Shown here piece by piece: positions 53,084 through 61,682 of a DNA stretch of 64,000 nt. The translations under genes were made by a program, and so were the position numbers. Source of the DNA: Sulfitobacter noctilucicola (GTDB lineage Bacteria; Pseudomonadota; Alphaproteobacteria; Rhodobacterales; Rhodobacteraceae). The stretch's first letter is position 1. Every line of letters starts with the position of its first letter. The notes below the pieces were generated by a model, which had not been told where the DNA came from, searched no databases, and worked only from the letters and a program-made list of their open reading frames with translations. Location: assembly GCF_000622385.1 (NCBI RefSeq), contig NZ_JASD01000008.1, forward strand, positions 2,170,001 through 2,234,000, given 5' to 3'.

Positions 53084-53758
53084 TTATCCGTCCTGTGCAT
53101 CCTTACGTCCCTGAAACGCAGAAGCCGCGGCGGCAAGAACATGCGACGACATAACGCTTTCGGCCCATTCGGGCGCTTGCGCTTCAACAGCATCGACAAT
53201 TTCGGTGTGATGGCGGGCGCTGCGTTCAAGGTCAGCGGGGGAATAGCTGTGATAGGTGCGGGCAACCACACCGACATCAACAGCAGAAGTGATCAACGCT
53301 GTCAGGCGAGGAGAGCGCGCCGCTTCATAAAGCGTGCGGTGAAATTCGGTGTTTGCTGTTGAAATGATGTCGTAATCTTCTTGGTTGGCAGGCGGCGTGT
53401 GGGCGGCCATTTCATCTGACAGCTTACGCAAAAGGGCCACTTCGTCAGGCGTGGCCATTTTTGCCGCGCGGCCTGCCGCATAGCATTCAAGCCGTCGCCT
53501 GATCTCGAACAACTGGGCCAGTTCCTCATCATGGAAATCCGCAACGCGGGTGCTGTACCCTTGGCCCTTTTCGACAAAGCCCTCGTGCAAAAGGCGTCTG
53601 ATGGCTTCTCTGACAGGGGTACGGCTTAACCCCAGATCCTTGGCCAAGGATTGCTCTACCAGACGCTCGCCAGGTCCCAGATCACCCGACAGGATACGTG
53701 ATCTCAGGATGTCATACGCGGATTCGGCGGCAGGGGGGCGTGAGGCACCATCCATCAT
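53084..53758 (-). CDS. GntR family regulator, FadR (FCD) subfamily
   Basis: A 224-residue regulator: winged helix-turn-helix at about 10-75 (ERLVEQSLAKDLGLSRTPVR) and an FCD domain at 85-210 with metal ligands in NTEFHRTLYEAA, ARHHTEIV and SSHVLA. It starts MMDGASRP at 53758, overlapping the lyase stop, so it is coupled to that gene. It likely controls the divergent pair lyase/CoA-transferase through TGTATACA at 54687. Confidence 0.9.
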   Translation of the reverse strand: MMDGASRPPAAESAYDILRSRILSGDLGPGERLVEQSLAKDLGLSRTPVREAIRRLLHEGFVEKGQGYSTRVADFHDEELAQLFEIRRRLECYAAGRAAKMATPDEVALLRKLSDEMAAHTPPANQEDYDIISTANTEFHRTLYEAARSPRLTALITSAVDVGVVARTYHSYSPADLERSARHHTEIVDAVEAQAPEWAESVMSSHVLAAAASAFQGRKDAQDG

Positions 53759-54663
53759 GACGCGGCCACGCCAGTTGGAAATCCACCCGCTTTCATCACC
53801 ATGCCCGGCACCTGTTTCTCCAGTTGCACTTCCAGCCATTCGGCAGCGGCGATGGCTTTGTCGAGCGATACGTTCGTGCGCACACCGCTGCGGTCCAGCA
53901 TATAGACCAGATCTTCGGTAGCGATGTTGCCGGTGGCCCGTGGCGCAAACGGGCACCCGCCGACGCCGCCAAGGCTGGCATCCAGACTGCTTGCACCCGC
54001 TTCCAGCCCTGCCCATGCATTTGCAATGCCGGTGTTGCGCGTGTTGTGCAGATGCAATCGCAGGCGGACGTCGGGGTAGGCCGCCCGCACCGCACGAACA
54101 CGCTCGGTCACATCGCGGGGGGTGGCGACGCCGATGGTGTCTGCCAGAGCCAGTTCAAATGGCGCATGCGCCATGCAGCCGTCGACAACTTCCAACAGCC
54201 TGTCCAGTGGCACCTCGCCCTCGAACGGACACCCGAAGGCGGCCGCGATTGTGACGCCCACATCAATCTTGTTCCGTCCTGCATCAATGGATTGGCCGAA
54301 AGCCGCGATGCTGTCTGCTGTCGGTACACCCTGATTGCGCTGGTTAAATGTGTCGGAAGCCACCACCACAAAGTTTGCCTCATCCAGTCCGGCAGCAACT
54401 GCGCGGTCGAACCCGCGTGCATTCAGCGTCAGTCCGATAAACCGCGCATCCGTATCGCGTGGGAGTGCGGCTGCAACTTCATCGGCATCCGCCATTTGCG
54501 GGACCCGCTTGGGATTGACGAAGCTCGTCACTTCAAAGCGGCGCAGTCCGGCATCGATCCCACGCTGTATCAGCTCAATTTTCGTATTCGAACTCAATAT
54601 CTTCTGTTCATTTTGTATGCCGTCTCGGGGCGAAACTTCGATAATCTCAGCAAAATCAGACAT
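53755..54663 (-). CDS. HMG-CoA lyase-like enzyme (hydroxymethylglutaryl-CoA lyase family)
   Basis: A 302-residue TIM-barrel lyase. The catalytic R13 and metal ligand D14 are in VSPRDGIQNE, the metal histidines H204 and H206 in LRLHLHNTRN, and the flexible-loop cysteine C237 in GGVGGCPFAPRATGN. Members split HMG-CoA to acetoacetate and acetyl-CoA, or related 3-hydroxy-acyl-CoAs. The divergent CoA-transferase could supply the thioester. The pair resembles CoA-activate-then-cleave modules. Confidence 0.9.
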   Translation of the reverse strand: MSDFAEIIEVSPRDGIQNEQKILSSNTKIELIQRGIDAGLRRFEVTSFVNPKRVPQMADADEVAAALPRDTDARFIGLTLNARGFDRAVAAGLDEANFVVVASDTFNQRNQGVPTADSIAAFGQSIDAGRNKIDVGVTIAAAFGCPFEGEVPLDRLLEVVDGCMAHAPFELALADTIGVATPRDVTERVRAVRAAYPDVRLRLHLHNTRNTGIANAWAGLEAGASSLDASLGGVGGCPFAPRATGNIATEDLVYMLDRSGVRTNVSLDKAIAAAEWLEVQLEKQVPGMVMKAGGFPTGVAAS

Positions 54664-54686
54664 TTTGTCTTTCCCCTTCAGATTTT

Positions 54687-54694
54687 TGTATACA
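54687..54694. promoter_or_regulatory. Candidate GntR/FCD operator
   Basis: TGTATACA is a perfect 8-bp palindrome in the 75-bp gap between the divergent lyase and CoA-transferase starts. T/A-rich flanks make it like the TTGTATACAA-type sites known for FCD regulators. The regulator encoded at 53084-53758 is the obvious candidate. Confidence 0.5.
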
Positions 54695-54738
54695 GATTAC
54701 GAATTGTTTGGAATCATGCAAGCACTAACAGGGGGATA

Positions 54739-55953
54739 ATGCCGATGGTTGCGTCGACAGGTGAGGGTGCACTCAGCGATTTGCGGGTGCTGGAAATGGG
54801 TCAACTGCTCGCAGGGCCATTCTGTGGTCAGATGTTGGCCGACTTCGGTGCAGAGGTGATCAAGATCGAAGCGCCCGGCGTTGGCGATCCAATGCGTCAG
54901 TGGGGGCGGGAAAAGCCGCATGGGAAATCGCTCTGGTGGCCGGTAGTGGCCCGTAACAAGAAATCTCTCACGCTCAATTTGCGCGAAAAAGAAGGGCAGG
55001 ACATCGTTCGTAAACTCATCGAGAACACGGACATCCTGATCGAGAATTTCCGCCCCGGCACGATGGAGCGCTGGAACCTCAGTTATGAAGAGCTTTCGGC
55101 GATCAACCCGCGTCTTGTGATGGTGCGCGTCACCGGATTTGGCCAGACCGGACCCTATTCGAAACGCGCAGGCTACGGTGCGATTGGGGAAGCAATGGGT
55201 GGTTTGCGCTATGTCGTGGGCGATCCTTCAACACAGCCCAGCCGCATGGGCATTTCGATTGGTGACGAGCTGGCGGCTGTCCACGCATGCATGGGCGCGA
55301 TGTTTGCCATCCACGCCCGCGAGCGGACGGGCAAAGGACAGGTCGTCGACAGCGCCATCTACGAGGCGGTCCTTAATATGATGGAATCGCTGGTCACGGA
55401 ATACGATGTGGCGGGCTACGTGCGCGAACGGACGGGGGCCATTCTGCCCAATGTGTCGCCCTCAAACGTCTTTGACACGGCCGATGACAAATTGCTGCTG
55501 ATTGCGGCAAATCAGGACACGGTATTCAAACGTCTGGCCGAAGCAATGGACCGGCCCGAATTGGCCGAAGATGAACGTTACGCCACCCATTCGGCACGCG
55601 GCAAATATCAAAAGGAACTGGACGGTCTGATTAATGAATGGACGCGCACCATTCCTTTGGCAGAGCTCGAAGAGAGAATGAACGAATTCGGCGTGCCCTG
55701 CGGATTGATCTACAAAGCCGAAGACATGATCGAAGATGAACACTTCAAGGCCCGCAACGCGATTGTAGATGTGGAGCATCCGGACTTTGGCCCGATCAAG
55801 ATGCAGAATGTTGCTCCGCGCCTGTCCGACACCCCTGGCGCGGTGCGTCACGTGGGGCCGGAGTTAGGGGCAGATAACGCGTATGTGTTGGGCGAGCTGC
55901 TGAACCTCGACGCAGAAGCGCAGGCCCGGTTGAAAGACAGCGGTATCACCTAA
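54739..55953 (+). CDS. Family III (CaiB/BaiF) CoA-transferase
   Basis: A 404-residue CoA-transferase from ATG 54739 (402 from ATG 54745, which is better spaced from GGGGG). Motifs: LEMGQLLAGPFCGQMLADFG near 18-37, LIENFRPGTMERWNLSYEEL near 100-119, and the catalytic D176 in MGISIGDELAAVHACMG. The frame upstream of 54739 is open but antisense to the lyase and is not coding. It probably activates the acid cleaved by the divergent lyase. Confidence 0.92.
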   Translation: MPMVASTGEGALSDLRVLEMGQLLAGPFCGQMLADFGAEVIKIEAPGVGDPMRQWGREKPHGKSLWWPVVARNKKSLTLNLREKEGQDIVRKLIENTDILIENFRPGTMERWNLSYEELSAINPRLVMVRVTGFGQTGPYSKRAGYGAIGEAMGGLRYVVGDPSTQPSRMGISIGDELAAVHACMGAMFAIHARERTGKGQVVDSAIYEAVLNMMESLVTEYDVAGYVRERTGAILPNVSPSNVFDTADDKLLLIAANQDTVFKRLAEAMDRPELAEDERYATHSARGKYQKELDGLINEWTRTIPLAELEERMNEFGVPCGLIYKAEDMIEDEHFKARNAIVDVEHPDFGPIKMQNVAPRLSDTPGAVRHVGPELGADNAYVLGELLNLDAEAQARLKDSGIT

Positions 55954-55966
55954 CGGATGTTCAAGA

Positions 55967-56851
55967 ATGCGCAATGATCCTTCCGCCTCTGCCACCGGTC
56001 TGCATTTCCTTTCTGTTGAAGAGGCGGCGGACAAGCTGGGTGTTTCGCGGATCAAGGTTCGTGAGGCGGCAGAGCGTGGATTGATCCCCTCTAAGCGCGA
56101 CAATGAAAATCGCTTGCGGCTAGATCTGAGCGATGTGAACCCGAAGGTGTTGGATAAAAAGGGCAAGCGGTTGACGCAGGCCCGTTTGATGCACGTGCTC
56201 TTTGATGAAATTGAAGAACTGCACGATGTGGCTTCCGCAAAGGCGGCAGAAGTCGAGGCGCTGCGCGGGATTGCCGACAGGCAGGCGGATGCACTGGATG
56301 CCGCCGCACGGCGGATGGACCAGGACGCCTTCGACAAGGCACAACTGTCACAGATGCTGGACCGGGCATTGGCCCATCTTGAGGCGGGCGGCGAAGATAC
56401 GGCGCGGCTTGCGGATGTGTCGGGGCGGGCGCTAAGCGCGCTTGAGGCTACAGGCGCACACCTCGAAGACAGCCTCTCACAGACCGCGCGGTTCGACGCG
56501 CTTGTTGCCCGTGCGCTTGATTATGCGGATGCGGGCAAGGATGCAGATGCCAAGGGAACAGAAGCTATGGCCGCTACGGCACAGCGGGCGATGAACCTGC
56601 TGGATGCCAGCCTCGCGGAAGCCGAAGAAAGCCGACATGCCGTCGTGCGTACAGGCCAGATGCTGGATCGCGCACTTGAGACAGGTGCCCGCATGGAAGA
56701 GCGGATCGCGCAGCGCGACCGCGAGATCGAAGACAAGTCCGCGACCGTCACGAAAGTATTGGAAATGTCGGAACGTGCCGTGGCGCTTGCCACGCCTCCC
56801 GACACCATGCCGAAGAAGAGGTCGTTCTGGCAGTGGTTAATGGGAAAATGA
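55967..56851 (+). CDS. Helix-turn-helix protein with long coiled coil, function unknown
   Basis: I do not recognise a named gene. The 294-residue protein has a MerR/excisionase-like helix-turn-helix at about residues 14-52 (LSVEEAADKLGVSRIKVREA; GLIPSKRDNENRLRLDLSDV). About 210 residues of almost pure helix (70-280) follow, rich in Ala/Glu/Asp/Arg with heptad-like spacing and repeated MLDRAL motifs (MLDRALAHLEAG; MLDRALETGARM). The end is short, basic and aromatic (KKRSFWQWLMGK), possibly a membrane-contacting amphipathic tip. It starts 13 bases after the CoA-transferase stop and ends 53 bases before hyuA. A regulator or a DNA-membrane tether are both open. Confidence 0.6.
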   Translation: MRNDPSASATGLHFLSVEEAADKLGVSRIKVREAAERGLIPSKRDNENRLRLDLSDVNPKVLDKKGKRLTQARLMHVLFDEIEELHDVASAKAAEVEALRGIADRQADALDAAARRMDQDAFDKAQLSQMLDRALAHLEAGGEDTARLADVSGRALSALEATGAHLEDSLSQTARFDALVARALDYADAGKDADAKGTEAMAATAQRAMNLLDASLAEAEESRHAVVRTGQMLDRALETGARMEERIAQRDREIEDKSATVTKVLEMSERAVALATPPDTMPKKRSFWQWLMGK

Positions 56852-56904
56852 TCGGCGGGTTGATGCCGTACACTTAAATCTAACAGGGAGATGGGTAGAA
56901 GCAT

Positions 56905-59115
56905 ATGTCAGGAACAGATGAACTGATCCGCCAATACGAGGCCCGGCTGGCCGCGTTTGAAGAGCGGCTTCGCAAAATGGAAACGACTGGCGGCTCTGCC
57001 ACCGCAGCCCTTGCGCAACCGCGCCGGCGCAGCACAGGCGGTACGGGTTTACGGCTTGGCGTTGATGTGGGCGGCACCTTTACCGACCTGTTGCTGCTAG
57101 ATGAAAAGAACGGGCGCACGATTACCGCCAAGGTGCCATCAACCCCTTCGGACAGCTCGATCGGTGTTCTGAACGGTATCGAAAAGATCTGCCGTACCGC
57201 TGGCATCGATCCCACAGACATCACCGAAGTCCTGCATGGCACCACAGTTGCGACCAACACGGTTCTTACCAGTTCCGGCGCTCTTGTCGGTTTGGTCACA
57301 ACCAAGGGGTATCGCGACACATTGCAGATTGCGCGGTCTTTTGTGCCCGGCGGCCTTGGTGGTTGGGTCATCTGGAACAAGGCAGAACCACTCGCACCAC
57401 TTGAGCTTACGATTGAAGCGGACGAAAGGATGGATGCGCAGGGCAACGTTTTGGTGCCGCTGGACGAGGCGCAGCTCAGACGTGATCTCAAGGAGCTGCT
57501 GAATTCAGGGATCGAAGCCCTGACGATTGCGCTTTTCAACGGATATACCAACGACGCACATGAACGCCGCATCGCCGAGATTGCACAGGAAATAGCACCG
57601 AACATTCCGGTCTCGACTTCCGCTTCTGTCATGCCGGAGATGTATGAATACGAGCGTACAGAGACAACGGTCGTTAACTCCTACGTGCGCCCTGTGGTCA
57701 GTAAGTATGTGCATAACCTTCAAAGCGAACTGCGCCGCCGCATGGGCGACGATGTGCTGTTGCAAATCTTGCGGTCTGATGGCGGTCTAAGCTCGGCTCA
57801 GGCAGCGATGGAACAGCCGGTCAACCTGTTGATGTCGGGTCCGGCGGGCGGTGTGTCGGGCGCGCTCTGGATTGCCAAGCAGGCGGATTTCAAGAACCTT
57901 CTGACGTTCGACATGGGGGGCACGTCTACTGATGTGGCGCTTATCCAGAATGGTGTCGCGCGAACCCGCCGCGAAACACGGGTTGGCGATGTCACGGTCC
58001 GCGCGCCGTCGATTGACGTGCGCACGGTGGGTGCCGGTGGCGGTTCTATCGCATATGTGCCCGAGCTGACCAAAGCGCTGCGCGTGGGCCCGCAATCCGC
58101 GGGTGCCGATCCGGGGCCTGCCGCCTATCAAAAGGGTGGAGTGGAGCCAACGGTGACGGATGCCAATGTCGTGCTGGGCTATCTGCCGTCTGACGCCAAA
58201 CTGGGCGGTGATATGGAGATCAGCCGTCCCAAGGCGGAAACAGCAGTCAAGACCATCGCGGATGCCATCGGCATCTCGGTCGAGGATGCCGCTGAGGGTA
58301 TCATCAAGATTGTGAATGAAAACATGTGCGGTGCGCTGCGGCTTGTGTCGGTTGAACAGGGCTATGATCCGCGTGATTTCGCATTGATCGGCTTTGGTGG
58401 TGCTGGACCTCTTCATGCCAATGCGCTCTCCCGCCTTATCAACTCTTGGCCCACGATCATTCCGCCCGGACCCGGCGTTCTGTGCGCCTATGGCGATGCC
58501 ACGACACGCCTGCGCAACGAAGCGACCCAGACCTATGTGACATCGGTCAGTGGCACGAGCGACGCAGAAATATCCGGCATGCTGAAAGACCTTGAGGACA
58601 GCGCAGGTGAGGATCTTACCGCCGAAGGTGTCGCCCGCGATGAGCAGGACGTCTTTTACCAGATCGATATTCGATACAAAGGGCAGGGGATGAAACTGAC
58701 GGTTGACGTCTCTCCCGAAGACTTCGCGCGTGAAGGGCTGAAAGGTGTCGCATCTCGCTTTGATGCGGAGCACGAGCAGCTCTTTACCTTTGCCTTGGAT
58801 GCAGAACACGAACTGGTCGGTCTACGGGCGGTCGTTCAGGGGGCCGAGAAGAACTTCATCAACACAGAAGGGGCGCGGGGCGCCAAAAGCGCCGAAGCGG
58901 CCAAGGTCACCAAGACGCGCATGTACGCGGATGCAGCGTGGCACGATGCCTTCATCTACGACCGAAGCAAACTTGTTCCGGGGAACGAGGTTCAAGGGCC
59001 CGCTGTGGTGACTGAGATGGACAGCACTTCGGTCATTCTGCCCGGTCACGTGGGCGAGATTGACGATGTCGGTAACATTCTGATCTGGCCCGCCGGTCAT
59101 TCCAGAAACCGCTAA
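56905..59115 (+). CDS. hyuA: Hydantoinase/oxoprolinase family protein, subunit A
   Basis: A 736-residue ATP-dependent hydantoinase A-type subunit (N-methylhydantoinase A/acetone carboxylase beta relatives). The ASKHA phosphate loop is VDVGGTFTDLLLLD at about 53-66. LHGTTVATNTVL, FDMGGTSTDVALI and GAGGGSIAYVPE mark the nucleotide site and core. An unusual N-terminal extension of about 47 residues holds a short coiled coil (YEARLAAFEERLRKMET) and an Arg/Pro linker. It forms a complex with HyuB, encoded 18 bases downstream, to open an imide or hydantoin ring at the cost of ATP. Confidence 0.9.
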   Translation: MSGTDELIRQYEARLAAFEERLRKMETTGGSATAALAQPRRRSTGGTGLRLGVDVGGTFTDLLLLDEKNGRTITAKVPSTPSDSSIGVLNGIEKICRTAGIDPTDITEVLHGTTVATNTVLTSSGALVGLVTTKGYRDTLQIARSFVPGGLGGWVIWNKAEPLAPLELTIEADERMDAQGNVLVPLDEAQLRRDLKELLNSGIEALTIALFNGYTNDAHERRIAEIAQEIAPNIPVSTSASVMPEMYEYERTETTVVNSYVRPVVSKYVHNLQSELRRRMGDDVLLQILRSDGGLSSAQAAMEQPVNLLMSGPAGGVSGALWIAKQADFKNLLTFDMGGTSTDVALIQNGVARTRRETRVGDVTVRAPSIDVRTVGAGGGSIAYVPELTKALRVGPQSAGADPGPAAYQKGGVEPTVTDANVVLGYLPSDAKLGGDMEISRPKAETAVKTIADAIGISVEDAAEGIIKIVNENMCGALRLVSVEQGYDPRDFALIGFGGAGPLHANALSRLINSWPTIIPPGPGVLCAYGDATTRLRNEATQTYVTSVSGTSDAEISGMLKDLEDSAGEDLTAEGVARDEQDVFYQIDIRYKGQGMKLTVDVSPEDFAREGLKGVASRFDAEHEQLFTFALDAEHELVGLRAVVQGAEKNFINTEGARGAKSAEAAKVTKTRMYADAAWHDAFIYDRSKLVPGNEVQGPAVVTEMDSTSVILPGHVGEIDDVGNILIWPAGHSRNR

Positions 59116-59133
59116 GACTTAGGAGAGAAAACA

Positions 59134-61026
59134 ATGGTTGCACAGATTATAGAAGCAAATCCCACACCGTTCTCCCGTGTCGATGTGGACCCGATCACGC
59201 TGGACATCGTGGAAAACGCACTGCGCAATGCCCGCAACGAGATGGACGCGGTTCTGTTCCGCACCGCGATGAGCCCGGGCATCCGCGAACAGCACGACGC
59301 CTTTCCGCTGATTGCCAATCAGGAAGGCAAGATGGTCGTCGGCCAGTTTGGCAGTTTCCTGTATGGCTTTATGGAAGGCTACGAAGGTACGGTCGAGGAT
59401 GGCGATATCTTTATCACCAATGATCCGTATTCCTGTGACGGTGCGGTTAGCCACCTGAACGACTGGTTGCTGATGATGCCCATTTTCCACGAGGGCAAAC
59501 TGGTAAGCTGGGCCGCGATGTTCGGCCATATGACGGACGTAGGCGGCAAGGTGCCCGGATCACTGCCGACAGATGCCAAGATGATCTACGAGGAAGGCAT
59601 CATCATCCCGCCGACCAAGATTTACCGTGGTGGTGAATTGCAAAACGAATTGCTGAACATCCTGTTACACAACACCCGGATGCCGGAATGGAACAAGTCC
59701 GACTTCTTTGCCATCATCGCGGGCCTGCGTCTGGCCGAACGTCGCGTGCGCGAAAACATCGAACGCTTTGGCACTGACATCTATATCTCCGCGATGTGGG
59801 ACATGCTGGACCGCAACAAGGCAGCAATGGGCGCAATCATCCAGATGATTATCCCCGAAGCGGTCGATGGCAAGAAGGCATACTTTGAGGATTGGATCGA
59901 CGATGACGGCATGGGCAACGGCCCTTACAAGATCGCCTGCCATCTGCACCGCGAAGGCGAGATTGCCTATTTCGACTTCACCGGATCGGACCCGCAGTCG
60001 TTTTCATCCATCAACTTTCTGTTGAACGAAGAGATGTTCAAGATGTTCTTCGGAGCGTTCACGATTAATCTTTTCGATCCGCAGATCCTGTTCAATGACG
60101 GGTTTTATGATCTGGTAGATGTGCACATCCCCGAAGGCTGTATTCTCAAACCGCAAAAACCGGCGGCATTGTCGTGCCGGACACACATGTTGGGCCGTAT
60201 CTTCGATCTTATGGGCGGCTTGCTGGGGCAGGGCGCACCTGATGCGCTGAATGCGGCCGGCTTCTCGGACAGCCCGCACTTCATGTATTCGGGTTTCGAC
60301 AAGGATGGTGATTGGTACCAGCTTTTCCAGATCGGCTTTGGTGGTGTGCCGGGGCGCCCTGCGGGCGACGGGCCGGACGGACATTCAATGTGGCCTGCCT
60401 TTACGAACGTACCGAACGAATTCCTTGAGGCGTACTTCCCCCTGCGCATCCGCGAATATGCGACCATTCCTGACAGTGGCGGCGCAGGTGTGCACCGTGG
60501 CGGCAACGGCATTACCATCGCGTATGAAATGCTTGAGACGGGCGAAGTATCTATCCACGACGACCGTTGGTTGACCTATCCCTGGGGCGTCAACGGCGGT
60601 GAGCCGGGTCTGCGTTCCACCAAACGGCTGGTACGTGCGGACGGGACAGAGGAGAACATACCCTCCAAGTGCGACCGCATCGCGGTTGAGCCGGGTGATA
60701 TTCTGTACTTCAACACATGGGGCGGCGGCGGCTGGGGTAACCCGTTGGAGCGTGATCCCGAACTGGTGCTCAGGGACATGAAGCGCGGATTGGTCACGGT
60801 CGAGGGGGCTAAACGCTACGGCGTGGTTCTGAAATCGGGTGGCGTGGATCAGGCGGCAACAGCCAAACTGCGCAAGACGATGGAAGGCCAACGTGGTGAG
60901 CCGGAACTCTTCAGCCGCGGATTTAGCTCAATCGAAGAGCTCAAAGCCCGCTGCCTCAAAGAGACAGGTTTCGAGCCACCGATGACGCCGAAGTTTCGCG
61001 GTCAATACGCAAGGGCTGCGGAATAA
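59134..61026 (+). CDS. hyuB: Hydantoinase subunit B family protein
   Basis: A 630-residue partner of HyuA. Family sequence includes DPITLDIVENALRNARNEMD, TAMSPGIREQHDAFPLI, VEDGDIFITNDPY, GAGVHRGGNGITIAYEML and YFNTWGGGGWGNPLERDPELV. GGAG precedes the start. Its TAA overlaps the ATG of the amidohydrolase, so the ring-opening and next step are translated together. Relatives include methylhydantoin hydrolase, 5-oxoprolinase and acetone/acetophenone carboxylases; the neighbour favours the hydantoin type. Confidence 0.92.
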   Translation: MVAQIIEANPTPFSRVDVDPITLDIVENALRNARNEMDAVLFRTAMSPGIREQHDAFPLIANQEGKMVVGQFGSFLYGFMEGYEGTVEDGDIFITNDPYSCDGAVSHLNDWLLMMPIFHEGKLVSWAAMFGHMTDVGGKVPGSLPTDAKMIYEEGIIIPPTKIYRGGELQNELLNILLHNTRMPEWNKSDFFAIIAGLRLAERRVRENIERFGTDIYISAMWDMLDRNKAAMGAIIQMIIPEAVDGKKAYFEDWIDDDGMGNGPYKIACHLHREGEIAYFDFTGSDPQSFSSINFLLNEEMFKMFFGAFTINLFDPQILFNDGFYDLVDVHIPEGCILKPQKPAALSCRTHMLGRIFDLMGGLLGQGAPDALNAAGFSDSPHFMYSGFDKDGDWYQLFQIGFGGVPGRPAGDGPDGHSMWPAFTNVPNEFLEAYFPLRIREYATIPDSGGAGVHRGGNGITIAYEMLETGEVSIHDDRWLTYPWGVNGGEPGLRSTKRLVRADGTEENIPSKCDRIAVEPGDILYFNTWGGGGWGNPLERDPELVLRDMKRGLVTVEGAKRYGVVLKSGGVDQAATAKLRKTMEGQRGEPELFSRGFSSIEELKARCLKETGFEPPMTPKFRGQYARAAE

Positions 61027-61664
61027 TGGCAGGCGCGCTTGACAAGAACTATGAGAAGGCAGGCTATCATGCCCGTCAATCATGGGGCCACCGGCCTGCG
61101 CTGGTGCTGATCGACTTTGCCAAGGCATATTTTGACCCCGACGCCCCGCTTTTTGGCGGGCAGGGATGCCAGACTGCGTTGGAAAACTCTGCGGTGCTTG
61201 CGGATGCGGCACGTGCCGCAGGCGTGCCTGTGGTCTTTACCGAAGTCAAATACCAGCCAGGCGGAAGCGATGGCGGCGCATTCTATGCCAAAGTGCCCGC
61301 ACTTTCTTGTTTCGACGCAGGAACCGAAACCCAAGAGCTTGCCCCTCCTCTTGAGATGAAAGAAGGCGACATCCTGATCACAAAGCAGTACCCCAGCGGA
61401 TTTTTTGGCACCTCGCTGGCGTCTACGCTGCACTTTATGAAGGTGGACACGGTGCTGCTTTGCGGGGTGACAACGTCGGGCTGCGTGCGGGCCACCTGCA
61501 TCGACAGCATCAGCCACGGCTTTGTCACGCTGGTGGTCGAGGACGGCGTGGGCGACCGCGCCGAGGAACCGCACCGCGCCAACCTCTTCGATATGAGTGC
61601 CAAATATGCGGACCTGCTGAACACGCAGGACGCAATAGCCTATTTCAAGAACCTAAAAACATAA
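61026..61664 (+). CDS. Isochorismatase-family cysteine hydrolase, N-carbamoylsarcosine amidase-like
   Basis: A 212-residue hydrolase with the catalytic triad D30 (LVLIDFAKAYFDP), K120 (ILITKQYPSGFFGT) and C153 (GVTTSGCVRATC). These features and YHARQSWGHRPALVLIDF match N-carbamoylsarcosine amidohydrolase-type enzymes, which release ammonia and CO2 from an N-carbamoyl amino acid. Placed right after hyuAB (one-base overlap), it would hydrolyse the N-carbamoyl product of hydantoin opening. The true substrate is unproven. Confidence 0.88.
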   Translation: MAGALDKNYEKAGYHARQSWGHRPALVLIDFAKAYFDPDAPLFGGQGCQTALENSAVLADAARAAGVPVVFTEVKYQPGGSDGGAFYAKVPALSCFDAGTETQELAPPLEMKEGDILITKQYPSGFFGTSLASTLHFMKVDTVLLCGVTTSGCVRATCIDSISHGFVTLVVEDGVGDRAEEPHRANLFDMSAKYADLLNTQDAIAYFKNLKT

Positions 61665-61682
61665 CCAAAGGGAGAAACGACA

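Noticed and set aside
53824..54738. 305-codon upstream extension of the CoA-transferase frame
   Set aside because: It is antisense to the well-supported lyase gene, and the CoA-transferase domain begins at 54739 after a GGGGG ribosome-binding site.
57787..58809. 340-codon minus-strand open frame inside hyuA
   Set aside because: HyuA is strongly supported by motifs; the antisense frame is Arg/His-rich and has no recognisable domain.
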